This document shows positions 47,601 to 59,300 of a stretch of 64,000 nucleotides of DNA, in pieces. Position 1 is the first letter of the stretch, and each line of letters begins with the position of its first letter. Position numbers and translations under genes: made by a program. This DNA comes from Lonicera japonica (lineage: Eukaryota > Streptophyta > Magnoliopsida > Dipsacales > Caprifoliaceae). Under the pieces are notes generated by a model. The model was not told the DNA's origin, did not search any database, and saw only the letters and a list, made by a program, of their open reading frames with translations. Where the stretch lies: assembly GCA_021464415.1 (NCBI GenBank), contig CM038470.1, forward strand, positions 10,366,394-10,430,393. The letters are read 5' to 3'.

Positions 47601-48053
47601 TTACCTCCAAAATTGCAGAATTCCATTTGTGGAAACAATATTTGTCCTTCTAGGTTTGTTTAATTGCAAAGTTAGAAAAATTATTGGAAAAATAACTAAT
47701 TTTTATGAGAAATTTGGAAAGAGAGAAGTTATTTGGTGAAAATGTTTTCCTTATATTTTATGGAAAATATTTCTTAGTCACAAGAATTGGATTCTATGAA
47801 AAATTAAAAAAGTAATAAAACATCTTATTAAATTACTTATTTTTTTTTTCAACTTTTTGTAAAATTTGACTGTTTTTAGTCTGCATCAATTTTAATTAAT
47901 TATTTTTTGTTGGTTGGAATTGTTTTTTTATATTCTTTTTATAGGCGCGATATCAAAAACAGGAAGAGATTGGCTGAGCAGAGACCGCGCGTTCGTGGAC
48001 AATTTGTGCGGCAAGCGAAGAATGAAAACAAAAGCAAGGATACAAACAACTAA
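41624..48053 (+). CDS. PRR7: PRR7-clade pseudo-response regulator, split by an LTR element
   Basis: Exons: 41624-41873, 42343-42504, 42621-42754, 43214-43375, 43562-43742, 44425-44749, 45282-45660 (interrupted; resumes 47274-47455), 47945-48053. Without the insertion they give 627 residues. The pseudo-receiver spans about 57-175, with Glu110 (LLLTEVV) where true receivers have the phosphorylated Asp, and [13 protein letters not shown] near its end. Next are HSGSGSES, the PRR3/7 motif [11 protein letters not shown], an EAR-like LELRL, a His-rich run and the CCT domain ([14 protein letters not shown] ... [19 protein letters not shown]). PRR7 proteins repress CCA1/LHY in the nucleus and affect flowering time. 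Here the insertion adds Cys and TAA at 45661-45666, so the protein would stop at 532 residues without CCT. Two 1-bp changes in the CCT exons are described separately. PRR37/PRR3 naming is equally possible. Confidence 0.92.
42127..42236 (+). repeat. 55-bp tandem duplication in PRR intron 1
   Basis: Units 42127-42181 and 42182-42236 share ACTATATCACATTGGTTAAG and the following AACATGATGAGATGGAAATT, with about four substitutions, so the duplication is fairly recent. Confidence 0.9.
43881..44253. mobile_element. MITE in PRR intron 5
   Basis: Ends GGCTCCGTTTAATAGCAAC and its near-complement GTTGCTATCAAATGGAGCC, both flanked by GTA, a possible 3-bp target copy. The middle holds two direct copies of a stretch of about 90 bp containing ACTCATAAAAATTAGCAT (about 44064 and 44157). 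Confidence 0.8.
45661..45934 (+). repeat. 5' LTR (274 bp)
   Basis: Starts TGTTAAAGGAGATTCC and ends TATAATTTATCA. Its first six bases supply TGT TAA in the PRR frame, which is the premature stop. A TATA box (TATATATAG) lies near 45822. Confidence 0.95.
45935..45945 (+). promoter_or_regulatory. Primer binding site, initiator Met tRNA
   Basis: TGGTATCAGAG abuts the 5' LTR and is the complement of the 3' end of plant initiator tRNA-Met, the standard primer of copia elements. Confidence 0.93.
46983..46994 (+). promoter_or_regulatory. Polypurine tract of the inserted element
   Basis: GCTTGAGGGGGG immediately before the 3' LTR, as in many plant copia elements. Confidence 0.85.
46995..47268 (+). 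repeat. 3' LTR (274 bp)
   Basis: Matches the 5' LTR at every position I compared. A TATA box near 47156 and an acceptor-like TTTCCAG near 47150-47156 lie upstream of the remaining PRR exon. All three frames downstream of that acceptor meet a stop within the LTR. Confidence 0.95.
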
Positions 48054-48565
48054 CATTGCCATTTTAGCTGGTATTGAATATATAATATCGTTCATAAAAA
48101 TTCGCTCTAGTTCTTAAACTAAAATTATAAATGTTGATAAAGATTAGAAATAAATGGTGTAGACTGTAGATGGCGGGGGAGTATAGTTTTTCATGGTAAT
48201 GGTGAATTTATTTTTTTTGGGTAAAGAGACTTTGTTCTTGTTGTACTATATGTTGTTAAGGCTTGTACCTTTTGTAACAAGAACCTCCTATTTTGACCAC
48301 TTTGAAAGCTACACGGGTCTATTGGTTTTGTACAGAAAAGATATGCTATCCATCAATACCATTTCTTTTCTGTTTTTTAACGGATCATGTGAAATTGTTG
48401 ACAGTGATATTCAAATTTAGACTTCACAAGTGAAACATCTGACTCCTTATCAACTATTGTTGTCAAATACCCTCACTTCCAACGGCATGAAAGTAACCTC
48501 TTTGTGGCAAAAATTTAGGTAGCCGTTATTTGCACTTTACAAAACACTTAGTAATATTATCTTTT
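48054..48565 (+). other. PRR 3' UTR and downstream DNA
   Basis: No ORF with a domain. The sequence is AT-rich with several AATAAA-like words (for example AATAAATGG near 48149). The original polyadenylation site is probably in this stretch. Confidence 0.45.
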
Positions 48566-48697
48566 TCATTCGCCCAATGACAAGCGAGTAAGTGCATATT
48601 ACTCGCTTAATGACAAGCGAGTAAGGCATTTTCAAGTTTTTACTCACTTATCAACGGGCAAATAACGTGCACTTACTCGCTTGTCATCGAGCGAATA
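48566..48697. repeat. Small fold-back repeat downstream of the PRR gene
   Basis: ATTCGCCCAATGACAAGCGA at 48568 pairs with TCGCTTGTCATCGAGCGAAT ending near 48696. A third, internal copy of AATGACAAGCGAGTAA lies near 48610. This looks like a short MITE. Confidence 0.75.
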
Positions 48698-48827
48698 AAA
48701 AATTAAGTAAAACCAAGTGAAAAATGGTGTGCAAATTGCCAAAATTTAAGTAAGTAAAAGAACCTTAAATCACCGACAGTTAAAATAAGTACAGTTGTCC
48801 CCTAAAAAAAAATCATGGTTATTTCTT

Positions 48828-50773
48828 GAGTTATTTATAAAAATCACCCTTTAAGTTTATCTCTTGTCTCACTTTGGTTCACGAAATTCAAAAATGTATA
48901 AGTTCATACATGAAATCTCATTTGTGTCTCACTTTTCCCCATTTTTGGACAGATTATCTAAAAAGCTGACGGAATTAATCATATGCAAGGCACATGAGGG
49001 AGTTATTTACAAACTCACCCTAAACTTTATCTCTAGTCTCACTTTGGTCCACGAAGTTCAAATGTATAAGTTCATACATGAAGTTTCTTCCGCGTTTCAC
49101 TTTCTCCCATTTTTGGACGAATCGTCTAAAAAGTTGACATAATTAGTTATGTGCAGGGCATGTGAGGGGCAAAAGTTGGGAAAACACTATTCTAACTCCA
49201 TCTTCTTTCCTTTTTTTTTTCTTCCTTAATTTTCTCCCCCTCAATAAACACACAATTCCTTATTAAAAAAAATCCATTAACATATAATTCCTTTTTACTT
49301 CTCATCTTTCTCTCTTTTTCCCCCTTTGGTCTTTCTTTTTAACCCCAACTTTATCTTCTCTCTTTACATCGCCGGCGTTGGATTTATCTCCGTTTTCCAG
49401 CAAACACTAACCACCATGAAGGCAACAGTAACCTCCTTATCTTTTTCCTCTCACTTCTACAAATTACCAACCCTTAACCCTACTAGACCCCCCCTTCCAC
49501 TTTCTCCTTCTTCAAAGCTCCTTCGAGCTTCAGATCTTGTTGGCTATAATCAAAGTATTTATTCCAAAAATAGACCCATGAATCTGTCCCAAAAAAGGCA
49601 CTAAACCTAACAATTTGTTCAAAGGGGCATTAATGCAATTAGTAATTTAATTCTAAAGCTGTCAAAGTGTGGATTACTATGTATTGGAAATTGTCCAAGT
49701 CCCAAGGATTAATTGTGCTTAAGAACCTGGTTTGTTGGTATTTGTAATTGATATTAATGCTTTGTGGGGAGTCTAAAAGATAAGTCCAGGAAGAATCTAG
49801 AGTCTAGTTGATATTAGTGTTTTATAGGGAGTCTAAAGGGTCTAATTAGAGAGTTCTAGTAATTAGAAAGTTCTAGTCTCTATTGTATTATAAATATAGT
49901 CTGCCACAGTTTCAAGAAGCAACTTGTTAAGCACTTGTAAGAATAATTTCAGTTCTAAACTTTAGTAAAAGGCTTTCTTGTGATTTCCCTTTAGAAATCT
50001 TGGCTCCGACGGTGTTTGGAGTAGCTTTCAGTTGTTCATTATTCTGTGGAAATTTTTTGTTTATTGCTGTCTACTTTAAGCATTAAACCCACCAATCTGT
50101 TCGAATTAGATCAAACTCGATTTTGATTTCATGTTTAGATTGGTTTTCAATCTCGATTTACCTTTTGAGATTGGTTTTGGATTTGGGTTTTCTTTTCCAT
50201 ATCAAGGCAACTATCAATTTTGATTTAGGTCTGAGTATAGTTCATTTTCTTAATGTGTATATATATAAATATGTAAAGATAGAAGATAAAGTTGAGAATA
50301 GAAAGAAAGACCAAAGGAGTAGGGAGAGAGAAGAAGAAGAAAGGAATTGTGTGTTAATGGAGGGGGAGAAAATTAGAAAAGAAGAATAAAAGAAAGAAGA
50401 TGGAGTTAGAACATTGTTCTCCTACCTTTGCCCCTCATGTGCTTTGCACATGACTAATTCCGCTAGCTTTTTAGACTGTCTGTCTAAAAATAATGGAAAG
50501 TGAGATACGGGTGAAACTTCATGTATAAACTTATGCATTTTTGAACTTTGTGAACTAAAGTGAGACGAGGTAAACTTTAAGGTGATTTTTGTAAATAACT
50601 CCCACATGTGCATTGCACATGACTAATTTGGTCAACTTTTTAGATGGCTAGTCCAAAAACGGGCGAAAGTGAGATGCAGGCAAAACTTTATGTATAAACT
50701 TATGCATTTTTGAACTTCGTGGACCAAAGTGAGATAAGAGATAAACTTTAAGGGTGATTTTTGTAAATAACTC
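48828..50773. mobile_element. Pack-MULE-like element with two-unit terminal inverted repeats
   Basis: 1946 bp, flanked by the perfect 9-bp duplication TTATTTCTT (48819-48827 and 50774-50782). Each end is made of two tandem units of about 172 bp: 48828-48999 and 49000-49170 at the left, with their inverted counterparts 50431-50601 and 50602-50773 at the right. Termini are GAGTTATTTATAAAAATCAC and its near-complement. There is no transposase. The middle (49171-50430) carries a gene-like leader and short ORF, plus an LTR-like stretch (about 49660-50040). The 9-bp target copy and long inverted ends point to the Mutator superfamily. Confidence 0.88.
49416..49604 (+). pseudogene. Captured gene start: transit-peptide-like ORF inside the Pack-MULE
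   Basis: ATG in an ACCATGA context after a C/T-rich leader typical of plant 5' UTRs. The 62-residue product begins MKATVTSLSFSSHFYKL and is rich in Ser, Thr, Leu and Pro with Lys/Arg and almost no acids, like a chloroplast transit peptide, and ends by a chance stop. It resembles the first exon of a nuclear gene for a plastid protein captured without the rest. I do not recognise the donor gene. Confidence 0.5.
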
Positions 50774-50845
50774 TTATTTCTTTATACGAACATTATATCT
50801 TCCATTTGCGGAGGGGAGCGAAAAAGGTTTTTTTAAGCACTTTAA

Positions 50846-50985
50846 CTATTTTTTATTGCGCATCACCAATAAAGGATCGATATTACATCTATACGAATCA
50901 AACTTGTGACTTTTAACCATTTTTTTATTGCGCATCGCCAATAAAAAATTAATATTGCATCCATATGAATCAAACCCATGACTTT
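50846..50985 (+). repeat. 70-bp direct duplication
   Basis: Two units, about 50846-50915 and 50916-50985, share TTTTTATTGCGCATC, CCAATAAA, GAATCAAAC and TGACTTT. Such GAATCAAAC...GACTT text is typical of plant repeat DNA. Confidence 0.75.
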
Positions 50986-53725
50986 CTTATTAATTTAGTT
51001 GCAACAGTCATTTTAAAACAGAATTGTCTCGTTACTCTCATTTCAAACAACATTAAAAATATGGATATTGTTTCACAAAAATACTTTCATCTTGAACTAA
51101 AAGATTTACTTGATTTTTATTTTTAAGAACACTAAAATCAACAGTGAATGATAAAATTTATTTAATATAATTAACTATGATATGTTGATTATGTCACAAA
51201 ATGAAAATGAGACACATGATTTAATGAAGAATAATTATGGGCCTTTTTGTTTTTAGTCCAAGATTTTCAAATTGTTTTGCTTTTTAGCCCACCTCATTTT
51301 CTAAATTAGTTATTGGCCCAAAATTTTGGATAATTACTATTTTGAATTTTAAATAATTATTTAAAATTTTTTTATTAATTTTTATTTTTCCAAAGTTGCG
51401 TTTTCACCAATTTTTTTTTTCAAATTCAATATCTCCTAAAATTTAGCTCAACTGACATTTAGGAAATGTATTAATATACAATGTGTTTCGAATTTCAAAA
51501 TTTAAACATAATTCTAATTTTTAAGTCAAAGTTAAAGTAAAACAAATTAGTTATAATGGGTAAATTAATGAAGGTTATGGTAAATATATTAGACGATCAG
51601 AATTTAAAAATGGCAGACATGTTATTAATTAATTAATTTGTAATATGACTGTTAGTTGTTGAGAAAATATTATATGAATAATATGTCTGCGGCATTAGGT
51701 GTTGGTAGCAAATCTGTAATCAAACGAGATGTATGAAAGACATAATATAAGAAATTATTACAAACATATTATAAATATATATTAATCGAGTTATAATATA
51801 TCTTTTTCCATGGCAATATACCTTCGAACATTTTTTATTACCAAACATTATAAAACGTCGAACATTTTTTATTACTAAACATTATAAAAAGACACATTGA
51901 GGATGTTATTACAGGGAAAAACAAATGTCATGTGAAAACATAAAAGCAATTTTAGATTACCTCAAACTTCAATTCAGAAAGTGCTCATTGCCTATAATTT
52001 AGGAAGCCACTTAAATGAAGGCAAAATATATGTATTCAACTATAATCCAATCAGATGGGCACCATAGTCAATTTGTAATTATAAAATAACAAAAATGGAG
52101 TAAAAAATAATTTCTAGATCTAGGCTAAAAGCAAAATTGATGGGTTAAATACAAAATATTGAATTATTCACTAATTTCTAAAACATAGTAGATTTGAGTA
52201 AAGAAACCTTTGTAAAATTGAGCTGAATACTAAATAAAATAGGATATTTGTATTTGTAATTTGAGAAAATGGGTAAGTAACTAAGTACCTCCTTCTTAAT
52301 TATATTCAAACTAAATATACCTTATTATTCCAAACTAGATAAAGGATTTCCTCCGTAATCTGTTTTAACTGCAAAGACAATTTTTAATTCTTTGTTCAAT
52401 AAAATAATACACCCTTTTTTGAATGTCAAATATACCCTTAGTACAATTTTTTTACCTTTTTATTACCTAGCCTCACCACCTATTTTTCCCACCACCGCCC
52501 ACCGGATCCCTCTAGGCGATCATTGTTGTACCTCCAACAAGGATACGGGAGCTCCAGAGAGAATTTTTATATAATGCAAAAACAAATTTGCACACAAATT
52601 TACGTCTTTAATTGTTTACAATTTTAGTACAAAAATGAATTTGTACACAAATTTATATCTCAATTTGTCTACAGATTTGCACTAAAATTTATAAGGTTAT
52701 TTGTTTGCGGATTTAATGCAAAAAACAGTTTTGCACAAAAAATATATCATGAGTTACTTGAGAATTTAGTGCAAAAATAAATTTGCACTAAAATATGAAT
52801 CATTTTTTACTTGTAGATTTAGTTCAAAAACAGATTTGCAGTACCTATGCTGGAACTTGGGTGATGTTATAACACTCTGGTAATAATTGCCGGAGTTCCG
52901 CTAGAAAATAGTAGTAGTGGTAGTGATCGGAGGTGACTAATTTATTTTTAAGAAAACTTAGAAGCAATTGATGAAAAATATTTTAAATAAAAATAAATGA
53001 GTATCCTTATTTTAAAATAAAAATATTAAGTATCATTCCTTTAAATATGATTATAAAAAAATCCTTTTAACTTATTGGCTGTTGTAATTTTGTATCCTAA
53101 CTTCAAATGAAAAGGGAATTAAGCTTTGTGACGTTATAATACAGTTATAATTTACTTCTGTAGAACCGACAGGTCCCTAATTTCGCTCGGTGGCATAAAA
53201 GGATAAATTATTTATTTTTCTCCATCCTTTGTCATTCTGTTATATTTTATTACAATAAATTAATACGTAGACGTAACATAACCAATTCAATTAATCATGT
53301 TCTAAATATTAAATTCAATCCTAAAAACAAGGCTTGACAACAAAAAAAATGTCCCTTCTCAATGCCTCGATTATGCCGTCCTGGAGGCTAGCTTAAAAGG
53401 ATATTCGATAATTCCAATTTAATTACCATTAAGCAATACAAAGTAGTCAAAATTTTATTGTATAAAAAAAATTAGTGAAAATTTTATCATATATGACATA
53501 TAAGAAAAAAGTGGTGAAAATTTTATTATTACTTCTTTAATTATAACGATCAGCCTCGAACTTTTGACTTCTTTTCATTTTTTTTGAATGTTAACTTTTA
53601 TTTATAACTCTATTATAAGATTATTGACTAAAAAGTTAATTATTTTTTATTAAAATAATAGTTATTAAAGTAAATTAAATATGCTTAGAGCATCGGTATA
53701 TACCCATTTTGTAAATACTCTTAAG
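50986..53725. other. Intergenic DNA without genes
   Basis: AT-rich. 51836-51893 has a short direct repeat (CGAACATTTTTTATTAC...AAACATTATAAAA, twice). About 52565-52850 is a degenerate tandem repeat of about 75 bp built on AAAAACAAATTTGCACACAA-like units, roughly four copies. A proline-rich open stretch at 52392-52574 has no known domain. Confidence 0.5.
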
Positions 53726-54510
53726 GGTCGTTTGTTTTACTCACTTAAGTATAAAAACTTTGAAAACTTAGGGCTTGTTTGGTGTGCAACTATTTTTCAA
53801 ATTTTAAAAACTCAACTTAAAATTAACTTTACTTTTACATTTCTCAAAATTTATTTCTCTTTACTTTCTTTCTCTAATTTTTTTTTTAAAACACTATAAC
53901 TTTAAATAAAAAAATAATCAAAATTAGATAAGAAAAATATATATTTGAAATCTATTCGTCGAGATCTATAAAATAAGATCCATTGTGATTATTTTTTGAA
54001 TTTTTTTCTGAGATTTTTTAGTTAGTTGAAAAAAACTCAAACAAAACCAAATTCACTTTTCAACATACTTCCAAATTCTACCAAATACCAAATTTTAAAA
54101 ACTTAACTTAAAAACTCAACTCAAAACATCAACTAAACATCACCTTAAGGTTTTCAGATTTAAGTGGTGTGAAAGTTGTTTGTTTGTCAAAAAAGATTAA
54201 TTGATTTGCCACTTAAATCTAAAAATTTGCATTCAAAATTTTAAGTGACAAATTTAATACTTAAATTTGAAAACTTAAAATTTCTCATTACAAAATACTT
54301 ATTTTACCTTTATTAAAATCATAATCATATGATCTAAATACACTAATAAAAGTAAAATTGTCATATTAAAAAAATTAATTTTTAAATGTGTTATATTTAA
54401 ATAAACAATATTTTTTAAAATAAAATTTTTAAAAATAATCAAACAATATTTTTAAATTCAATTTTTAATTTTTCATTTCAATTTTAAGATATTTTACCAA
54501 ACACTACTTT
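53726..54510. mobile_element. Older MITE holding a nested MITE
   Basis: The outer ends GGGTCGTTTGTTTTACTCAC and the right end near CCAAACACTACT are loosely inverted, with TTAA/TTTAA flanks. The outer element is interrupted at 53771-54144. Ends are approximate. Confidence 0.45.
53771..54144. mobile_element. Nested Tourist-like MITE
   Basis: 374 bp, ends GGGCTTGTTTGGTGTGC and (complement of the right end) GGTGATGTTTAGTTGATG, flanked by TTA on both sides (53768-53770 and 54145-54147). Confidence 0.65.
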
Positions 54511-56379
54511 AATAGTTCGAACGTAACACAACAACCTTATAATTTTAAAGATAAATCATTACTGGTTGTACGATGATTAGCTACTGCATGTTGTACAAAA
54601 ATTATTATTTCATAATTAAATAATAATATTATTATTAAAATAATATACAATATTAAAGTCATATCATATAACTTTTTAAAGTAGAAAAAATTGCTTTGGG
54701 ATACCGGCCGAAGCTTGTGATTTGCACTTAAGAATTCAAAGACAAGTTTACCCTCATTGTTTACGTAATTGATTTTGAATAAAAGCACTGATGAGGAGGT
54801 TAGATTTGTAATTGGACTGAATGAACATTGCACCATTAAGAAAAAAAATAAAAGAATGAGGTGGGCCCAGCAATAATAGTAATTTTTGTTTTGTAATTGT
54901 GGAATTTCGTAGACAAAACAGAGATTTGCAATGGTGCCATTAAATTTACGTTTATTTATGAGTTTACCCTTATATTTTGTACCTATTTACACACCCATCC
55001 ATCTTAGCCCTGAACCTCAACGCTTCAGCCCTTTCAGTTTTGGAATACAAGATCTAACACTACCCGGCTGTTTTTATGAAGGAAAAATATAATATAATAT
55101 TACAATGACCTTTTTGGCTTTTTTTTTTCGATAGAGAACAAAGTATGAGGCAATGTCATTCCTCTTAAAATTCTATGTAATTGATTTTTCTTTGTGATTT
55201 TTTAGCATTTATTATAAAAATTTTGGACAATCATACCCCTACATAAATGTTTTTCATGCTTTACCAGACACAAAAAAAGAAACTTGAAAGAAACTTTAGT
55301 TTTCCACCTCCATAGAAAAGATAAGGGAATTAATTTATCTTCCGTGAACCAAACGAGACCTAAGTGGAGGATAAAATGCAACAACTTTTTTTGGTCAAAA
55401 AAAGCAACAGTTAACGTTAGTGAAATTTAAACTAGGATCTTCTAGATTCATATGAGAGCATTTATCATTAAGATACAACTAATGCATTGTTTTTTATTTT
55501 ATTTTTGATTGAAAATAGAAATTTAATATCGTAGTTATATTGAAAGAGAAATACATCGTTTACCTCGATACATATAAATGCTTCACAAGCTTTTAGAAGA
55601 TTTTTTGTTTCTCTATATTCGTAATTGTGATAACAATGTAGATATCAAAGTGTATATATCTTACTATTCTCACATTATGGAGTGTTGTGACTCTTCCATT
55701 ACATTGTATGAATTAATTTCAAAATAAGTTATAAATGATTTTGCGCATTTGTAGTATTATATTTTTTCAGCTATCGTAACGAAGTAGTAGATCTGATCAT
55801 TATTTTAGTGTGGACATGTTATTACTAAAGTTAGTAAAAGCCTCTTAAAATTTGTACAAGTGTTTATAGTGGTAACCAACATATTGAAACTTAAAAATTG
55901 TTTGTTAAGTGAAAGCTGCCCCATAATGAATTTAATTGAAAAATTTGTAACATCTTAATTACAACAATTAACATTTATAATAAAATATGGACTTTTAGTA
56001 ATTTTCTACAGGGAAACACAAAAATAAATACAATCTTAATTATAGGACGTTGACACTTGAGCATTCGAATTTAAAAATGTACCTCAAATGCAAATATTTC
56101 AAAAGTTAAATCAACGCGTAGAGCATAATTTTTTTGAAATACAAGGACAGAATTTCAACTGGGGAAGAGAAAGGATGAAATGAAAATTTAAGAAGATGTT
56201 GTGGGTATTCACAATATAGCAAAAACACAAGGGTTGTGATGCAAAAAGACAAGAGAAAAAATGATTAATCCCCACTGTCTGAATTTCTCTCTAAAGTCGT
56301 GTTTGATCTGCCCGTCCCCCTCTTACCCTCTGACACTCTCTTTTACAAAGAAGGGAAAAAAAAGAAAGAAGGAAAGACA
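54511..56379 (+). other. Intergenic DNA and promoter/5' UTR of the RLCK gene
   Basis: No gene. It is AT-rich throughout. A phrase GTGAACCAAACGAGACCTAAG near 55344 looks like the end of a MITE. A purine-rich leader (GAAGGGAAAAAAAAGAAAG) precedes the ATG at 56380. Confidence 0.45.
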
Positions 56380-59300
56380 ATGGGTTGGTTCCCTTGTTCT
56401 GGAAGAACAAAGAAAAAACCTAAAAAGGACCACAATAACAAGCATTTAGATCAGATCTCATCAACTCCAGGTATTTATCCAAACAGTACACTAACATGCA
56501 TTTCAAGTTTTTTAGAACATTAATCAACACTTTGAGTCTGATCTTGGGTCCATTTCATTATATGCATTTTAATCCCTTTTTGAGATTCGTTTCAAAATAC
56601 TGTTGCCAATTCTTTTTAGGGTATAATGGATACATTATTGGTGGTGGTATTCTCTTTTATTTTCTTTGATTTGTTTGCATTTAAAAGCAAAATTTTGCGA
56701 GTATTCTCATTTTTTTTATTTGATTAATTTTTATGTTATTTCCATTTAGCCTCTAATGATTGTTATTAATTTGTGGGTTTAATTCAAAGTAAATTGAAGC
56801 TTTGCATATAAATCTCAATTTGCAACTTGAATGTTTGTTTTGAGAATAAGATTTTGGGTTGTTTTAGTTGGAAGAGAGAGTGAAGTGTTCAGGTTTGAGA
56901 ACTTCTCTTTCAAATCTGAGAGCTGAAATATATGGCAAGAGTGCACAAATGGACACATGTTGATTATTTCTTGTTGTGTGGTCTGATTCTCTAAAGTAGA
57001 TTAGATTGCCTAGTACAGTTTAGTGGAATTCTACCTGTATAATTCAAGAACTACTCGCGTGTCGTATCACGGTCCTTAAAAACCATAATACTTCCATATT
57101 ATGTACTTAAGGTCAAGGTTTCAAATCCTTGTTCCAGTTGCATTTTATTTGGATAAAGAGGTTAGCTCAATTGTCAGTTGGTTCAAATCCTTGTTCACCA
57201 ATGGACCAAAAAAAAAAGGTGCTTAAAAAGGAAATGCACAATATTAGTTAGGGTGTGATTCATTGATTGTTCTCCAAACAAAATGCCCAAGATTCCAATC
57301 TTTTGTAGTGTTTGATTGCATTAATTTCCTTGCTTCACAACTTGTTTAACCCTAAGAACAAGTGAGTTAGCTCAAATGGCAAGAAGCACGAGCAACCCTA
57401 TGAAGCACGGACATGATACAAGAATCGAGTTTCAACACGATACGCGATTAGCACATTTTCCAAAATGCAGGATACGACACGTGGGGATACATTCTTAATT
57501 ATATATAAATATAGATATATATCTATATATATATTATATATGCAGTAAACATTATAGATATTTAAGAATTCAATTAAATGAAACTAGATTGCATCAATAA
57601 TCCAAATACTCAACATGATCATTGTCACCACTCACCACATAATTAAAGCATAAAGCATACATAGACTAAACTGTTCCATAGAATAAGAGAAAACACAAGG
57701 GGAGTATAGAGATAACAATCATAATTGACTCAATATCACTAAGTCGTCTCGACATCAGCCGCTTCAACATCTTCAACTACATCTCCAAATATATAGAGAT
57801 AACAATCATAATCGACTCAATAGACTAAGTTTCTTTTTTTCTTTATTTATTTAAAGCCTCAATATTTTAAGTTATTTTACTTTGATCCATTTTTTTCGTT
57901 TTAAAATTTACAAAAAGACCCCTCCAATGTATCAGATTAACATGTCAGGAACTAAAAAAAAATAAAATAAAACCCAACACTCAGTGATTTGCGTATCGGC
58001 CACGTATCGGGACGTATTGCGTATCAAACATGTGTAGGGAAGGATTCGTGGCCTCCGGGAGAGTATTTATGCTTCATAGGAGCAACCAAAGAATTAATTC
58101 AATCATTTTCCTTGTAAATCAGTCAAATACACGCTTATAATGTTTTCCTTAGTCCTTTGTGGCTTTTCTTTGGTATTCTTGGTCTTACTTTTTGCATGTT
58201 TGTATTTGATATAACTTAAATTGTGCACTTGCTATTTTTGAATTTCAGAAAAATCAAAGGGGAATTATTCACTTGATGTAAAGAAGGAAACTTCTAAAGA
58301 TGGAGGATCTGAACATATACCGGCACACACATTCACATTTAGGGAATTGGCAACTGCAACCAAGAATTTTAGAGCTGATTGTCTTTTGGGCGAAGGAGGT
58401 TTTGGTAGAGTATATAAGGGGTATTTGGAGAGTACCAATCAGGTTAGTAGAGTAAGTTTAATAGAGTTTCTTACTGATATTGTTAATGTTTCTGAAATAA
58501 ATTATGAGCTGTAAATGTTAGTAGAAAAGCAATAAAGCACTTTGCTCTTATACAGTCTGTGTTATATTTGGTTGAGATGTAAAACTATAAGCAAGCTTTT
58601 TGGTGCAGTTAATAACTAGATTTTACCCTTTATGCAAGAGAAGAGATGTTTATGGGGCAAACTTCAGTGTCCTAAATTAAGGGTTGCACTTTCTTTACAG
58701 AACCTCCCAACTAAGGAGAACATTTCAAAGATCATGTACGAAATCTTAATATTGCTCAATTAGTTTCCATCTTGGCTATTGATTAGGTTGACGTTAGTAA
58801 TATTTCCTTATGTGTTATGCTAGTCAAATAGTTAATTTGGGGCAGAGGGAGTATTAAAAGTGGCATCTCACTGGATCCCATCTTTACTCTCATTTGAATA
58901 GATGTGACAATTACTTGTTTATTATATTTTCCTCCTGCTTAAGCTTTAATAGTTTTGGTTTCATCTTTGCCTATTTAATTCTCCATTGTTTCATTTGTGA
59001 GGACCCAACGTTTTTCAAAAAGTTTATTAAGACCTGAACCGGGCTATGCTATCTGTGTCTAGATTGTGGCTATAAAGCAACTTGATCGAAACGGTTTGCA
59101 AGGAAACAGAGAATTTCTTGTTGAAGTATTGATGTTAAGCCTACTTCATCACCGCAACTTGGTGAACTTGATTGGATATTGCGCCGATGGAGATCAGAGA
59201 CTTCTGGTTTACGAATACATGCCATTAGGATCATTGGAAGACCATCTACATGGTATGTTATGTCCACTAACTTAATAACTATCTAATGCACAAACATTAT

